Below the pieces are notes generated by a model. It searched no databases, was not told the origin of the DNA, and saw only the letters and a list, made by a program, of their open reading frames with translations. Positions 50,578-61,168 of a stretch of DNA of 64,000 bases are shown here, piece by piece (within the stretch, counting starts at the first letter, position 1; each line of letters opens with the position of its first letter). The stretch lies in assembly GCA_028282705.1 (NCBI GenBank), contig JANQHI010000037.1:62001-126000 (forward strand), in the 5' to 3' direction. The DNA comes from Prolixibacteraceae bacterium (GTDB lineage: Bacteria; Bacteroidota; Bacteroidia; Bacteroidales; Prolixibacteraceae). The position numbers and the translations under genes were made by a program.

Positions 50578-53127
50578 CTACCTGATAACAGGACCAAAAA
50601 ATACAGCATTTGAGAAAAGCTTGCTAGTACCAAGCCAAATCCCCCTGAAATTCATGTTTTCATAATAATTGATTATCCTACCCCTTCCATAAGAAGCAGT
50701 AAAAACCACTGGTGAATTTGCAATCCTGTTCAAGTTAGCTTCAGAAACATATCCACTTATATATGGGGTTTGAGTGAATTTTACAGGTTCAGCATAAGGT
50801 ATTTTTGTACTAACAGCAACCAATGACCCACTTTTAAAAATTGGAAGTTCATTCGTGACATAGCCATAACAAAGAGGATGGGTAACATCAATTTCAGTTT
50901 GGAAAATAGAACCACTGATCACATTCAAACTATAATTTTTTCTCTTGTCAGCATACCTTTGGTTAAAAGTGGAATCAACAGCAACAGGATTTTTAAAATT
51001 AACATTTGCCAATTGGTTAGATGCAACCCACTTAGCAGCATTTTTGCAAGCAACAAGGGTCCCCCCTGCTTTAACCCATGCCTTAATTTTCTTGGCTTCT
51101 TTTTCTCCAAATATTTCATATAGCCCATCAGGCAATATAATTGTATTGTATTTTTCCAGGCTTGCCCTGTTAAAAGAATGGATATCAAGCATGGTAACTG
51201 GGATATGGTACTCCTGGTCAAACAGGTGCCATATTTCTCCTGCATCACGGCTATTAACACTGTTCCCAACTAACATAAGGACTTTGGGCTTCTTTAATTT
51301 AGAAAAACCACCACTTCCCATGTCAATACCTGTTTCTGTAAGGCCTGTTTTTAGCCCATAGAAATGTATCCCTGTGTTGTTTGCTACTTCAGAAATAATT
51401 TGGGAAAGCCTTTTTTTAGGTACAGGTTGGTTATTAGAAGTAATTAGTATAGAGCCACTTTTAAAGACTTTTGAAGTACCATCAACTACAATGGTAAAAG
51501 GGCTGGTAGCTACCCTGGCATCAACCCCTTTTTGCTGAAGTTGGTATAAAGCCTTTGGTGCAAAATGGCTGTTCCAGCTAAAGGCAAAGCCAATATCATT
51601 TTCACTCCCAAATATATTGCCAGAGGGGGATCCCACATCTGAAAAGCCACCAATATTCCCACTTTCTTTTGAAGGCAATTTTTCAAAAGGCATATTGAAA
51701 GCATAGGGTAAGGTCCAGGTAGAGACATCATAAAAAGTGGTGTCCTTAAATGAAGAAGATTCTTCAAAAAAGGATTTTATCAGCCTGTATTGGTTTTGGT
51801 TGAGGGAAACTGCAAATGAAGTTTTTTCGTGAAATGTTTTCCCATTAATAGTGATATCTTCCTTGATTTCAGAAACTTGTATTTGATGCTGTTTGAGGAG
51901 GTTAATGAACTTGAAAACCAGAGCTTTATTATTTGGGTCTCCAAAAACATATCCTTTTACAGGGTCATTTTCTGCCAGAGCCAATGCTTCAATATAAAAA
52001 GCTTGTTGATGTTGCAACAGGTCTTCGCGGAAATTCATGGCAGCATCAAGTGTTGATAAGGTAACTGTAAACTGGTTTTTTATGGCATAGGCAAATGTTT
52101 TTATCCCTTCAGGGGTTTCCCTTTCGCGTCCACGAAAACCAGCTTGTTCAAAAAGTATCCCAACACCTGAATTGATATCAGGATATGAAGAGCCTTTCCC
52201 AAAATAGAAATCATCAAACCTTTCTTCTGAAAAATAATAAGTGCCTATTTTATCCAAGTAGTTAGCATGGTATGCTGCTATCTTTTTGGTCAATATATAG
52301 TTGTTCTCTGGTGTCCAAGGGTTATTTCTTGAAGGTACCCCAGGTTGGAAGAAAAATGTAGAACTGGAAGCCATTTCATGATGGTCGGTAACAATGTTAG
52401 GTTTCCATTCATGTAATTTGGCTACCCTTCCTTTTGTTTCAGGATTTACCAGTAAAATATAGTCACGATTCAGGTCAAACCAATAATGGTTACCCCTGCC
52501 ACCTGGCCAAACTTCAGCAAACTGGCGCGATTCTGAGCCAGGGACTACTGTTTGGCTTTGATGCATATTAGCCCAGGTACTGTGGCGCGTGAAACCATCA
52601 GGGTTGAGGCATGGGTCTACCAGGATTATTGTATTGGCCAACAGGCTATCAATTTTATCACCTTGTGCTGCAGCCAAATAATAGGCAGTAATAACTGATG
52701 AGTTTGTTGCACTTGATTCATTGCCATGGACACCGTATCCCAGGGTAATAACCAAAGGTACATCTTTGATACTGATGTTACTTCCTGGTTCTGAAAAACT
52801 GATGTGTGCCTGCTTAAGTTTTTCCAGGTTTTTATGGTTTTCTTCAGAAGAAAAAATTAAATGGACAAGAGGCCTGTTCTCATAAGAGCGCGCATATTCT
52901 TCAATAATCGCCCTTTCTGACAAACCTGCTATTTCAACCATATAATTTAATACCTGGTCATGGGTTAAATGCAATTGCCCAGGCTCGTACCCAAAAAATT
53001 CTTCAGGGGTTGGTATTTTTTTGTTATAGGTTACATTATCAGGTAGGAAATAGCTCATCTCACTCCTGGCATAAGATACCATGAACAAAAAGGGGATCAA
53101 GAAATAAATAGCAAGCAGATTTTTCAT
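50578..53127 (-). CDS. secreted M14 family zinc carboxypeptidase
   Basis: An 849-residue exported metallopeptidase (signal peptide MKNLLAIYFLIPFLFMVSYA; the ATG at 53127 is chosen because the 30 codons upstream precede this signal). The M14 domain (about 45-370) has zinc ligands His134 and Glu137 (GYGVHGNESS) and a His in TDHHEM (249/250), with LFEQAGFRGRERETPEG as the likely catalytic-Glu region. The C-terminal part includes a flavodoxin/amidotransferase-like domain (about 590-700; KPKVLMLVGNSV...YNTIILPDGLYEIFG). It cleaves peptides or peptidoglycan-type substrates outside the cytoplasm. No sorting domain. Confidence 0.9.
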   Translation of the reverse strand: MKNLLAIYFLIPFLFMVSYARSEMSYFLPDNVTYNKKIPTPEEFFGYEPGQLHLTHDQVLNYMVEIAGLSERAIIEEYARSYENRPLVHLIFSSEENHKNLEKLKQAHISFSEPGSNISIKDVPLVITLGYGVHGNESSATNSSVITAYYLAAAQGDKIDSLLANTIILVDPCLNPDGFTRHSTWANMHQSQTVVPGSESRQFAEVWPGGRGNHYWFDLNRDYILLVNPETKGRVAKLHEWKPNIVTDHHEMASSSTFFFQPGVPSRNNPWTPENNYILTKKIAAYHANYLDKIGTYYFSEERFDDFYFGKGSSYPDINSGVGILFEQAGFRGRERETPEGIKTFAYAIKNQFTVTLSTLDAAMNFREDLLQHQQAFYIEALALAENDPVKGYVFGDPNNKALVFKFINLLKQHQIQVSEIKEDITINGKTFHEKTSFAVSLNQNQYRLIKSFFEESSSFKDTTFYDVSTWTLPYAFNMPFEKLPSKESGNIGGFSDVGSPSGNIFGSENDIGFAFSWNSHFAPKALYQLQQKGVDARVATSPFTIVVDGTSKVFKSGSILITSNNQPVPKKRLSQIISEVANNTGIHFYGLKTGLTETGIDMGSGGFSKLKKPKVLMLVGNSVNSRDAGEIWHLFDQEYHIPVTMLDIHSFNRASLEKYNTIILPDGLYEIFGEKEAKKIKAWVKAGGTLVACKNAAKWVASNQLANVNFKNPVAVDSTFNQRYADKRKNYSLNVISGSIFQTEIDVTHPLCYGYVTNELPIFKSGSLVAVSTKIPYAEPVKFTQTPYISGYVSEANLNRIANSPVVFTASYGRGRIINYYENMNFRGIWLGTSKLFSNAVFFGPVIR

Positions 53128-53417
53128 AATTGAAATAGTTTGTTTCTCAAAAGCATTACCTGCATGTTTTGAAGGATAGGCAGGCAATTTATCCCAAAAC
53201 TTATGTGGACATTTCATTATATGGAAATTGGGATGAAAATAAGCCCCATCTAATTTAATAAAATAATTGTTGTTAATGTGGTCATAACAAAAATCTCAGA
53301 TAAAAAGTTGCCCATTCACGCAACCATTTATGATTCTGGTACATCTGTCAGGTGTTATTAGCTATTTGGTATGAATACTAAATAAAATTAACTAAGATTC
53401 ATATAAATCAAACATCT

Positions 53418-54173
53418 ATGAAAAGAGCATTTCTGTTACTATTCACCTTTATAATTTTCATTTCTGCCCATGGCCAAAAAAACAAAGGGCAAGTTTTCCT
53501 GAAAAATGGATCAATTATAAAAGGTAAAATACTGGAGTCAGGCTCTGGTATTGTGCGCATTAGTTCAGCAGGGAATTTCTGGGTATTCCCTCAGGCTGAG
53601 GTTGAAAAAATATCCTATTTCAATGAAAAGGATGATTTTTTGGTAGAGCAACAAGCAAGTAAAATATATTTCCACACAGAAATAGGGGTGCTTGCAGGAA
53701 ACAGTAATAATGAACAATTTGCCCCATTTTCGTTTCAAGGGTCAGCAAATTACTCAATCAGCAAAAAGCTGGCCATGGGGCTGGGCGCAGGCCTGGAGTT
53801 CCTACAGGAAACCCATATGCCTGTATTTATGAATACAGAATACAGCTTCAGGAATACGAAATTTTCTCCCTATGCATTTCTGCAAGTTGGCTATGCATTT
53901 CCAATTGAGGAGTCAAGGGAATATTATCACATTGTACCTTATTATTCATATTCTTCTTATTGGCCATATCCTGATGCTCAGGAGTTGGATGCAAAAGGAG
54001 GAGTTCTTATAAACCCTGGGATTGGTATAAAAACTATGTTTACCCAAAATTTTGGGATGACCTTTTCTTTTGGTTACCGTTTTAGCCGTTTGCAGTATAA
54101 AGGTGAAGGTGAATATTCTCTTAATGCTGATTATAACAGGCTTACCTTAAAGCTTGGGATCATTTTTAATTAA
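53418..54173 (+). CDS. outer-membrane beta-barrel protein
   Basis: A 251-residue exported protein (signal peptide about 1-19, ending AHGQ). After a short N-terminal module of a kind common in this phylum (GQVFLKNGSIIKGKILESGSGIVRI) comes an 8-strand-like barrel (about 80-251) with Tyr/Phe-rich strands and terminal LKLGIIFN. Function unknown. The LVIVD-repeat gene follows after 17 bases and is probably co-transcribed. Confidence 0.75.
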   Translation: MKRAFLLLFTFIIFISAHGQKNKGQVFLKNGSIIKGKILESGSGIVRISSAGNFWVFPQAEVEKISYFNEKDDFLVEQQASKIYFHTEIGVLAGNSNNEQFAPFSFQGSANYSISKKLAMGLGAGLEFLQETHMPVFMNTEYSFRNTKFSPYAFLQVGYAFPIEESREYYHIVPYYSYSSYWPYPDAQELDAKGGVLINPGIGIKTMFTQNFGMTFSFGYRFSRLQYKGEGEYSLNADYNRLTLKLGIIFN

Positions 54174-54190
54174 ACTTAACCTGGATAAAA

Positions 54191-55474
54191 ATGAAAAATT
54201 TCATAAAAGTATTGTTTATAGCTTTCATTTCACAAACAATGTATTCCTGCATGGATACATTTGAAGAAGAATTTATGGCTAATTCCCCAGTTTACATGGG
54301 GTATGAAGAACTTAGGGATGCTGTAGTACTTTCATCAGCAAGGGAACTTAAAAATACAGGTAAAATATATTTCAAGGATAACTTCATTTTTATTAATGAA
54401 CAGTTAAAAGGGGTACACATTATTGATAATTCAGACCCATCAAACCCTGTAAACAAGGGGTTTATTGAAATTCCAGGAAATGTTGATATAGCCATTAAAA
54501 ACACAACCCTATATGCTGACAGCTATGTTGATATGGTAGCTATTGATGTTTCTAACCTGGATAATATCCATGAAGTAAGCAGGGTTACAGATGTCTTTCC
54601 ATACACCCTGCCCCCCTATGATAAAGAATACAGGGTAGCAGAGATTGACCAGGAGAAAGGAGTTGTAATTGATTGGGAGGTAAAAAAAGTAAAACAAGAA
54701 CTTGAGCAACATTATTATCCTGTTTACAAGGAATACCTGGCAATGAATACTGCTGATTTAATTACAGGGTCACCCTCTGGAGGTGGGTCAGGCCCATCAT
54801 TTGGGATAGGTGGCTCAATGGCTCGTTTTGGCTTGTATGAAGACTATTTGTATACAGTAAATGAAAATACCCTTTATATATTTAATGTGGTTGATCCTGA
54901 AAACCCTAAAGATATTGGCTCACAATATGTAGGTTGGGCTATTGAAACCATGTTTATTTATGATGGGCATATGTTTTTTGGCTCACAAAATGGGATGCTT
55001 ATTTATAGCCTTGCAGTAGCTACTGTGCCTAAGCAAATTGGTATGTTTTGGCATGTAACTTCATGTGACCCTGTTGTTGTCCAGGATGGGTATGCCTATA
55101 TTACTTTAAGGGGAGGCAATCTTTGTGGAAGTAACGTGAACAGGCTGGATGTTGTAGAACTTTCAAATAATTACATTGATAATACCCTGGTAGCATCTTA
55201 TCCAATGCATGGTCCATATGGCTTGGGGATTGATGGGGAAGTATTATTTGTGTGTGATGGGGATAAGGGGTTAAAAATTTACAATATATCAGATAAGCTG
55301 AACATTGATAAGCACCTAATAAAGGCCTATCCATCCATAAATGCTTATGATGTAATCCCTGTTAATGGCAACCTTTTCCTGATAGGAGAAGATGGCTTCT
55401 ATCAATATGATTATTCTGATATACAGAATATAACACAACTGAGTTCAATACCAGTTGCTAAGTCAGGCCCATGA
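54191..55474 (+). CDS. LVIVD repeat lipoprotein
   Basis: A 427-residue lipoprotein (signal peptide ending TMYSC, Cys20). The mature part has LVIVD-type beta-propeller repeats: GVHIIDNSDPSNPVNKGFIEIPG, YVDMVAIDVSNLDNIHEVSRV, TLYIFNVVDPENPKDIGSQYVG and GLKIYNISDKLNIDKHLIKAY. Such propellers are exported scaffolds of unknown ligand. A Gly/Ser-rich loop lies at about residue 195-210. It ends the two-gene unit with a strong terminator. Confidence 0.87.
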   Translation: MKNFIKVLFIAFISQTMYSCMDTFEEEFMANSPVYMGYEELRDAVVLSSARELKNTGKIYFKDNFIFINEQLKGVHIIDNSDPSNPVNKGFIEIPGNVDIAIKNTTLYADSYVDMVAIDVSNLDNIHEVSRVTDVFPYTLPPYDKEYRVAEIDQEKGVVIDWEVKKVKQELEQHYYPVYKEYLAMNTADLITGSPSGGGSGPSFGIGGSMARFGLYEDYLYTVNENTLYIFNVVDPENPKDIGSQYVGWAIETMFIYDGHMFFGSQNGMLIYSLAVATVPKQIGMFWHVTSCDPVVVQDGYAYITLRGGNLCGSNVNRLDVVELSNNYIDNTLVASYPMHGPYGLGIDGEVLFVCDGDKGLKIYNISDKLNIDKHLIKAYPSINAYDVIPVNGNLFLIGEDGFYQYDYSDIQNITQLSSIPVAKSGP

Positions 55475-55491
55475 GGTTAATTCTAAACGCT

Positions 55492-55524
55492 AAGCCCTGG
55501 AAAAGTCCAGGGCTTTATTTTTTC
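55492..55524 (+). terminator. terminator of the LVIVD gene
   Basis: A perfect 9-bp stem (AAGCCCTGG / CCAGGGCTT) with loop AAAAGT, followed by TATTTTTTC. It lies 17 bases after the stop. Confidence 0.93.
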
Positions 55525-55700
55525 ATTTTGATTCAAATTTTATGTTTTTAAGGCATTGATAAATGCTGTTTGTTGATGTTTTTATGTTGGAGAAGGTTTT
55601 TTTATTAAGAATTATCTGTAACATGTAATTTTTACTATTTAAATCAATCTAATAGGATTAACTTAGCAATAAGCTAAACCAAATAAATTAGGTATTAACC

Positions 55701-58430
55701 TTGAAAAGCAAACTTAAACCTGGCAAATTAGCATATTTCGCATTTTTATTAGCCTTTTTTGTCCTTTCATTAAAAACAGTTGGGCAAGATGTGGAGGAAA
55801 TAAAATTGCAGGGGCAATATAAAAATGCATCATTGGTTTCTTTCTTGCAAAGCCTGGAAGGAAAATACCCTATCAGGTTTTTTTATAAAAAAACCTGGAT
55901 TGATACCATTACAATCAACCAATATTTTAACCAGGTACCACTTAATACAGCCCTTGAAAGGATTTTCCAAAACCAAAAAATAGCTTACAGGTTCTTCCAG
56001 GAGAATTCAATCATACTGTTTCCTGCAAGTACCATCGAAAGGTTTCAAGATGTGGATTTTACAGAACAGATTAAAGTAATTGGAGACCCTATTAATACAG
56101 GGCGTTATAAAAGGGCAATTTTAAAAGGGAAAATAGTTAATGGGAAAAATGGTGAATTATTAATTGGGGCAGTGGTATACAGCCCAAAAGAAGAAAAAGG
56201 GGTTTCAACCAATTCAGAAGGATATTTTGAGTTTGACCTGCTAACAGGAGAGCATACCCTTCAAATTTCATTCGTGGGATTTGAAGAAAGCACGAGGAAA
56301 ATCAAGCTCATTGAAACAGGTGAAGTTGAATTTGAATTGTTTGAAGAAATCCACAATATTGAAGAGGTAGTTGTTGTGGGAGATGATGCTACTACTTCAA
56401 AAACTCAAATGAGTTTGGTGAAAGTAGACTCAAAAGTACTGAAGAAATTACCTGTTTTGATGGGTGAAACTGATGTGATCAAAGGAGTCACCATGATGGC
56501 AGGGGTACAGACTGTTGGGGAGCTGGCTTCAGGGTTCAATGTGCGTGGGGGGGATACAGACCAAAACCTGATATTGCTTGATGGGGCTCCTGTTTTTAAC
56601 AGCTCACACCTGTTTGGTTTCCTTTCAATGATCAACCCTGATGTTGTTGGTAATATTAATTTATATAAAGGAGGGCTTCCTGCCAGGTATGGTGAGCGAA
56701 TTTCTTCAGTGATGGAAATCGACTTGAAAAAGGGTAATGATAAAAGCCTGAAAGCTTATGGAGGGATTGGCTTAATAAATTCAAGGGTTACCATTGATGG
56801 CCCTTTAATAAAAAACAAAAAATTAAAATTGCTGACAGGTTTTCGTTCATCTTACACTGATTGGATACTTGAGGAAATACCTGATGAAAATGTTTCACAA
56901 AGTGTTACCAATTTTTATGATGCAAGTGGGTATATAACCTATGATTTTAATTTGCATAACAGCATAAGTTTAATGGCATATATCAGTGAAGATGAGTATA
57001 GTACAAGTGCACAATCAATCAATAAATATGGAAACCTGCTGTTAAACCTGGACCTTAGGAATAAACTGGGAGAAAAGCTTTCAAGTGAATTAGCTTTTTC
57101 ATATAGCAAATACACATTTCGTTTAACTGACCTGGCTGATAGTGTGCTTGTAAAAGCCTATTACCTGGACAACCAAATTCAGTACCATTCAGCAAAATAC
57201 CATTTTAACTGGCATCCACATGCACGCCATAATATACATTTTGGTGCAAATGGAATTTATTATTTGTCTGACCCAGGAGAAATAATTGCTTATAGCCCTG
57301 AAACCATTATTAACCCACAAAAGCTTGAGAGAGAGAAGGCATTGGAAACAGCACTGTATTTGAGTGATGAATTTGACATTTCACCTGGGGTAACATTAAA
57401 TGCTGGTTTGCGCTACAGCAGGTTTGACCTGTTTGGACCAGGTACTGTTTTTATGTATGATGAGAATAAACCCAAATCACCTGAAACTGTAATTGATTCT
57501 AAAATATTTGATTCAAACCAGGTGATTAAAACTTATTCAGGGTTTGAGCCAAGGATTTCATTGAGGTATGAATTGCAAAATGATTTTATCCTTAAAATGA
57601 GTTACCAAAGAACAAGCCAATATTTTAACCAGATCAGTAATAATGCTGTGATTTCACCTGCTGAATCATGGAAAGCCAGTGATTATCATTTAAAACCTTT
57701 GATAAATGACCAGGTAGCTTTTGGGGTCACCAATAACAAGTTGGTTCATGGGCTTGACCTTTCAGCAGAACTCTATTATAAAAACCTGAAAGACCTTATT
57801 GAATATAGGAATGGTGCTGAAATTATTATGAATCCTAACCTTGAGACCAGCCTGATCAATGCTGATGGGTACTCATATGGTATTGAGTTATCACTTAACA
57901 AACCATCGGGAAGGCTCACAGGTTGGATGAACTACACATTTGCGCGCACTATGCGCAAAACAGATAACAGGTTTGAAGAAGACCTGATCAATGAAGGGAA
58001 ATATTACCCATCTATTTATGACAAGCCCCATGACCTTTCAGTAGTTGCTAATTATAACATTAGCAGGCGCTGGAGGGTTTCAGGGAATTTTGTGTTGATA
58101 TCAGGTAGACCTGTAACATTGCCTGAAGTTACCTATAAATATGCTGGAGAAACATTGGTGTATTATTCAGACAGGAGTAAATACAGGATGCCTCCATACC
58201 ATCGTTTTGATATCTCCATAACTTTTGATGAAAACTTAAGAAGGAAAAGGATGTGGAAAGGAAGCTGGACCCTTTCAGTCTATAATTTATATGGAAGGAA
58301 AAACCCATATTCCATTTATTACAGGAAAGCCCAGGCAGGGTCAGGCACAAATTACAGGAGCCATTCCCTGTACAAACTTTCAGTGATTGGGATACCTGTA
58401 CCTTCATTAACCTATAATTTTACTTTTTAG
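55701..58430 (+). CDS. TonB-dependent receptor with N-terminal STN and carboxypeptidase-regulatory domains
   Basis: A 909-residue outer-membrane receptor. After a signal peptide (about 1-28) come an STN (secretin/TonB short N-terminal) domain (about 35-115), a carboxypeptidase-like regulatory domain (about 140-220; ILKGKIVNGKNGELLIGAVVYSPKEEKGVSTNSEGYFEFDL), a plug (about 235-355; SGFNVRGGDTDQNLILLDGAPVFNSSHLFGF) and a 22-strand barrel ending LTYNFTF. The STN domain usually signals to a FecR-type anti-sigma factor, but none is encoded nearby. The start is TTG at 55701. It opens a four-gene operon with DUF4249. Confidence 0.93.
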   Translation: MKSKLKPGKLAYFAFLLAFFVLSLKTVGQDVEEIKLQGQYKNASLVSFLQSLEGKYPIRFFYKKTWIDTITINQYFNQVPLNTALERIFQNQKIAYRFFQENSIILFPASTIERFQDVDFTEQIKVIGDPINTGRYKRAILKGKIVNGKNGELLIGAVVYSPKEEKGVSTNSEGYFEFDLLTGEHTLQISFVGFEESTRKIKLIETGEVEFELFEEIHNIEEVVVVGDDATTSKTQMSLVKVDSKVLKKLPVLMGETDVIKGVTMMAGVQTVGELASGFNVRGGDTDQNLILLDGAPVFNSSHLFGFLSMINPDVVGNINLYKGGLPARYGERISSVMEIDLKKGNDKSLKAYGGIGLINSRVTIDGPLIKNKKLKLLTGFRSSYTDWILEEIPDENVSQSVTNFYDASGYITYDFNLHNSISLMAYISEDEYSTSAQSINKYGNLLLNLDLRNKLGEKLSSELAFSYSKYTFRLTDLADSVLVKAYYLDNQIQYHSAKYHFNWHPHARHNIHFGANGIYYLSDPGEIIAYSPETIINPQKLEREKALETALYLSDEFDISPGVTLNAGLRYSRFDLFGPGTVFMYDENKPKSPETVIDSKIFDSNQVIKTYSGFEPRISLRYELQNDFILKMSYQRTSQYFNQISNNAVISPAESWKASDYHLKPLINDQVAFGVTNNKLVHGLDLSAELYYKNLKDLIEYRNGAEIIMNPNLETSLINADGYSYGIELSLNKPSGRLTGWMNYTFARTMRKTDNRFEEDLINEGKYYPSIYDKPHDLSVVANYNISRRWRVSGNFVLISGRPVTLPEVTYKYAGETLVYYSDRSKYRMPPYHRFDISITFDENLRRKRMWKGSWTLSVYNLYGRKNPYSIYYRKAQAGSGTNYRSHSLYKLSVIGIPVPSLTYNFTF

Positions 58431-59513
58431 ATGAAAAAGTATTTCCTATATAGCTGCATCCTGCTTTTGATCATCTCATCATGTGAAGAAGTTTATATCC
58501 CAGACCTGGATAATGCAGATGATTTTCTGGTTGTGGAAGGAAGGTTAATGGCAAACCAGCACACCAATACAGTTTTGCTGCACAATTCACTGAATTTCAT
58601 TAATAGTAACCAGGCTTACCCACCTGTTGCAGGGGCAAAAGTTTTCCTGGTAACAGGCACAGGAGAGGAATATGCATTTCATGAATCTACACCAGGGGCA
58701 TACCAGATAAACCATACACTTGTTGAAAACCTGGAATACCACCTGCAAATTGAATTGGATGGTGAAGTATATAAATCAGAAATTCAGGTGGTTCCTGAAA
58801 TCCCACATATTGACAGTATATATGGAGAATATGGTTCAAATGTATATGTTGATGAAAATAATGAGCTAGCTACTGATTATGGTGTCAGGCTTTATGCAGA
58901 TATCATGAAAAAGGGTAACCATAACCATTATAGGTTCTATGCCCGAAAAATAATCCAATTTGTCTATCTCTTTGATTCAATGCCTCCAGGAGAATCAGAA
59001 CCAATCCCCATTCCAGTTTATAATTGGAAATCATTTTATCCCACTGGGATATATAACATTGCAGGTCCTCCTGATTATAGTACCTCAGATGATATATATA
59101 AACACCCATTAGAGTTTTTTGACAATGATGTATACAAAATTATTGCAGATACCCAGTATTTTGCAGGGTGGATATATATTATTGACCAATTTGGGTTATC
59201 AGAGGGTACATACAATTATTATGAAAGCCTGAACAGCCAGCTTGGCTCTGAAGGAAAGATATTCGACCCTGTTTATGTACAGGCTGAAGGTAATGTCCAA
59301 TGCATCACTAGCCCAGAGGTTAAAGTGATGGGGAATTTTGAGATAGTTTCTTATAAAGAACATCGCTATTTTTTAAATTATTACAGGCATAGGAAAGAAT
59401 TTTCGCTTAAGAAGATACCCTATTTTTATGGTATCCCAATAAGGGGGAGGGTACTTATGTCTCCTCCTGATTTTTGGGAAACTTATGGTAAAATATATCC
59501 AGGAGGAAAATGA
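58431..59513 (+). CDS. DUF4249 lipoprotein
   Basis: A 360-residue lipoprotein (signal peptide ending LLIISSC, Cys18). The DUF4249 pattern is clear: DADDFLVVEGRL-like start (NADDFLVVEGRLMANQHTN), GAKVFLVTGTGEEYAFHESTPGAYQ, and LEYHLQIELDGEVYKSEIQVVPEIPHIDSIY. These proteins are regularly encoded after STN-type TonB receptors and are presumed partner lipoproteins. It begins immediately after the receptor stop codon, and its end overlaps the next gene by 4 bases. Confidence 0.92.
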   Translation: MKKYFLYSCILLLIISSCEEVYIPDLDNADDFLVVEGRLMANQHTNTVLLHNSLNFINSNQAYPPVAGAKVFLVTGTGEEYAFHESTPGAYQINHTLVENLEYHLQIELDGEVYKSEIQVVPEIPHIDSIYGEYGSNVYVDENNELATDYGVRLYADIMKKGNHNHYRFYARKIIQFVYLFDSMPPGESEPIPIPVYNWKSFYPTGIYNIAGPPDYSTSDDIYKHPLEFFDNDVYKIIADTQYFAGWIYIIDQFGLSEGTYNYYESLNSQLGSEGKIFDPVYVQAEGNVQCITSPEVKVMGNFEIVSYKEHRYFLNYYRHRKEFSLKKIPYFYGIPIRGRVLMSPPDFWETYGKIYPGGK

Positions 59514-61168
59514 TTAAAAAGCAGTTTAACATATTGAGCCTATTGTTTTTATTCATTTTTGTCGCAAACCTGAAAAGTGAGTGTAAGGAAATGGTATATA
59601 TTTTCCCTGACCGCAATTCTTGTGTTTCTGGTGATACCATATGGTTTGATGTGATGGTATTTGATTCAGAAGGGAAAGTTAGAAGCAACATGGTGCATGT
59701 TTGTTTAAGTAGCAAGGAATCTTCTGTTACCCACTCAACTGTAAAATGCCATAACAACTGGGCTCATGGGTATTTGATTGTACCTGATTCTTTGTCAACA
59801 GGCAACTATATAATCTCTGCTTTTACAAACAGGCAAAAACATACTCCTCAATCTAAGGTTATCCAAAAAGATGTGCTTGTTTATAACAGGTTTGACCAAC
59901 AAATTAGCGAAATAAGTATGCCCACATATAATGGTTCTCAAACAGTTAATTACCAAAAGGTAGGTATGGGTATTTCTACATCTGCTGGCTCATTGAAAAC
60001 CAGGGGCATGGCTGAATTGAAAGTGGAAATACCATCATCTCTTCAGGGCAACCTTAAAGCTCTTGTTGTTAATGTAGGGATGGCAGACCCACTGGCTGAA
60101 ACCCTACCATTTTATAGCACTTCAGCCCAGGCGTTAATAAAAAAAGATACAGGGGTTGTTATAGAAAATGATGCAATCCTGATAAGGGGGAATGTTTATA
60201 ACAAGGCAACATTGGAAAAGGCTTCCAATGTTGTTGTGCTGTTGAGCATTTCTGGCACTTTACCTTATTTTGATTATTGCATTGCAGATTCAAATGGAGC
60301 ATTCAGCTTTTACCTGAAAAATGTTATTGGAGTTGCCAATTTGTATATCCAGGTTGTATCAGGGAGTTATGAAGAATATATAGTTGAGCTACAAGAAAAT
60401 GTATTGGTGCCTGAAAAAAGCAAAAAAACTGGATTGAGGATACTTGCAAATGATCAGGTAGCCTATATAAACAATTTAATTGATGCAGCTTATTACAACA
60501 GGCTTTTTTATCAAACCATGCAAAGCCCTGAAGACACATTTAGCATGGATATAGGGTTTAGGTATCCATTTTATGGGGAGCCAACAAAAATAGTTTATCC
60601 TGAGTTATTCATTGACCTATCTGATTTTACTGAAATTGCTAGGGAATTATTGTTTGGTGTACAATACAGGATAAAACAGGATCATGCTATCAGGGTAAGT
60701 AACCAGGTTCAAAATATGTTGTTTGATATGGAACCTCTAAAACTTATTAATGGGATACCTGTGTTTGATGGCAGTAAATTTTCTAAATTGGGCACAAACC
60801 AGATTGAACGTGTTGAACTGGTTTTAAATGAAAGGTATTTTGGAGACCTCGTTTTCAAAGGAGTTTTGGCTGTATATACAAAAGATAAATCAAATAGTTG
60901 GATCAATATGGTTCCCAATATGTTTAATTTAAGGTATGAGTGTGTCCAGGTGAACCAGAAGGGGCAAGGACCAAAGCCTAAAGCTGTTGGTAAGAATATC
61001 CCTGATTTCAGGCAGGTTTTATATCATAAAACCTACTTTGAGAATGATAAATCTCTTGAAATTAATTTTCAGGCATCTGATATAAAAGGTGATGTTATTA
61101 TTGAAGTAATTGGGATTGGGAAGGAAAATGAGTTGTATGTTGATAGCAAAAAAATTACTGTTCAATGA
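59510..61168 (+). CDS. exported protein with macroglobulin-like and TonB-plug-like segments
   Basis: A 552-residue exported protein (signal peptide about 1-26). The N-terminal part (about 28-130; YIFPDRNSCVSGDTIWFDVMVFDSEGKV...GYLIVPDSLSTGNYIISAFT) looks like an MG2 macroglobulin domain. A middle Ig-like domain (about 225-290) is followed by a region (about 400-455; MEPLKLINGIPVFDGSKFSKLGTNQIERVEL...FKGVLAVYTK) that resembles the core of a TonB-receptor plug but has no barrel after it. Translation is coupled to both neighbours by 4-base overlaps. Probably a periplasmic or surface partner of the receptor. Confidence 0.68.
   Translation: MIKKQFNILSLLFLFIFVANLKSECKEMVYIFPDRNSCVSGDTIWFDVMVFDSEGKVRSNMVHVCLSSKESSVTHSTVKCHNNWAHGYLIVPDSLSTGNYIISAFTNRQKHTPQSKVIQKDVLVYNRFDQQISEISMPTYNGSQTVNYQKVGMGISTSAGSLKTRGMAELKVEIPSSLQGNLKALVVNVGMADPLAETLPFYSTSAQALIKKDTGVVIENDAILIRGNVYNKATLEKASNVVVLLSISGTLPYFDYCIADSNGAFSFYLKNVIGVANLYIQVVSGSYEEYIVELQENVLVPEKSKKTGLRILANDQVAYINNLIDAAYYNRLFYQTMQSPEDTFSMDIGFRYPFYGEPTKIVYPELFIDLSDFTEIARELLFGVQYRIKQDHAIRVSNQVQNMLFDMEPLKLINGIPVFDGSKFSKLGTNQIERVELVLNERYFGDLVFKGVLAVYTKDKSNSWINMVPNMFNLRYECVQVNQKGQGPKPKAVGKNIPDFRQVLYHKTYFENDKSLEINFQASDIKGDVIIEVIGIGKENELYVDSKKITVQ

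Noticed and set aside
53128-53217. Longer start of the M14 peptidase at 53217
   Set aside because: The signal peptide begins only at the ATG at 53127; the extra 30 residues have no export or domain character.
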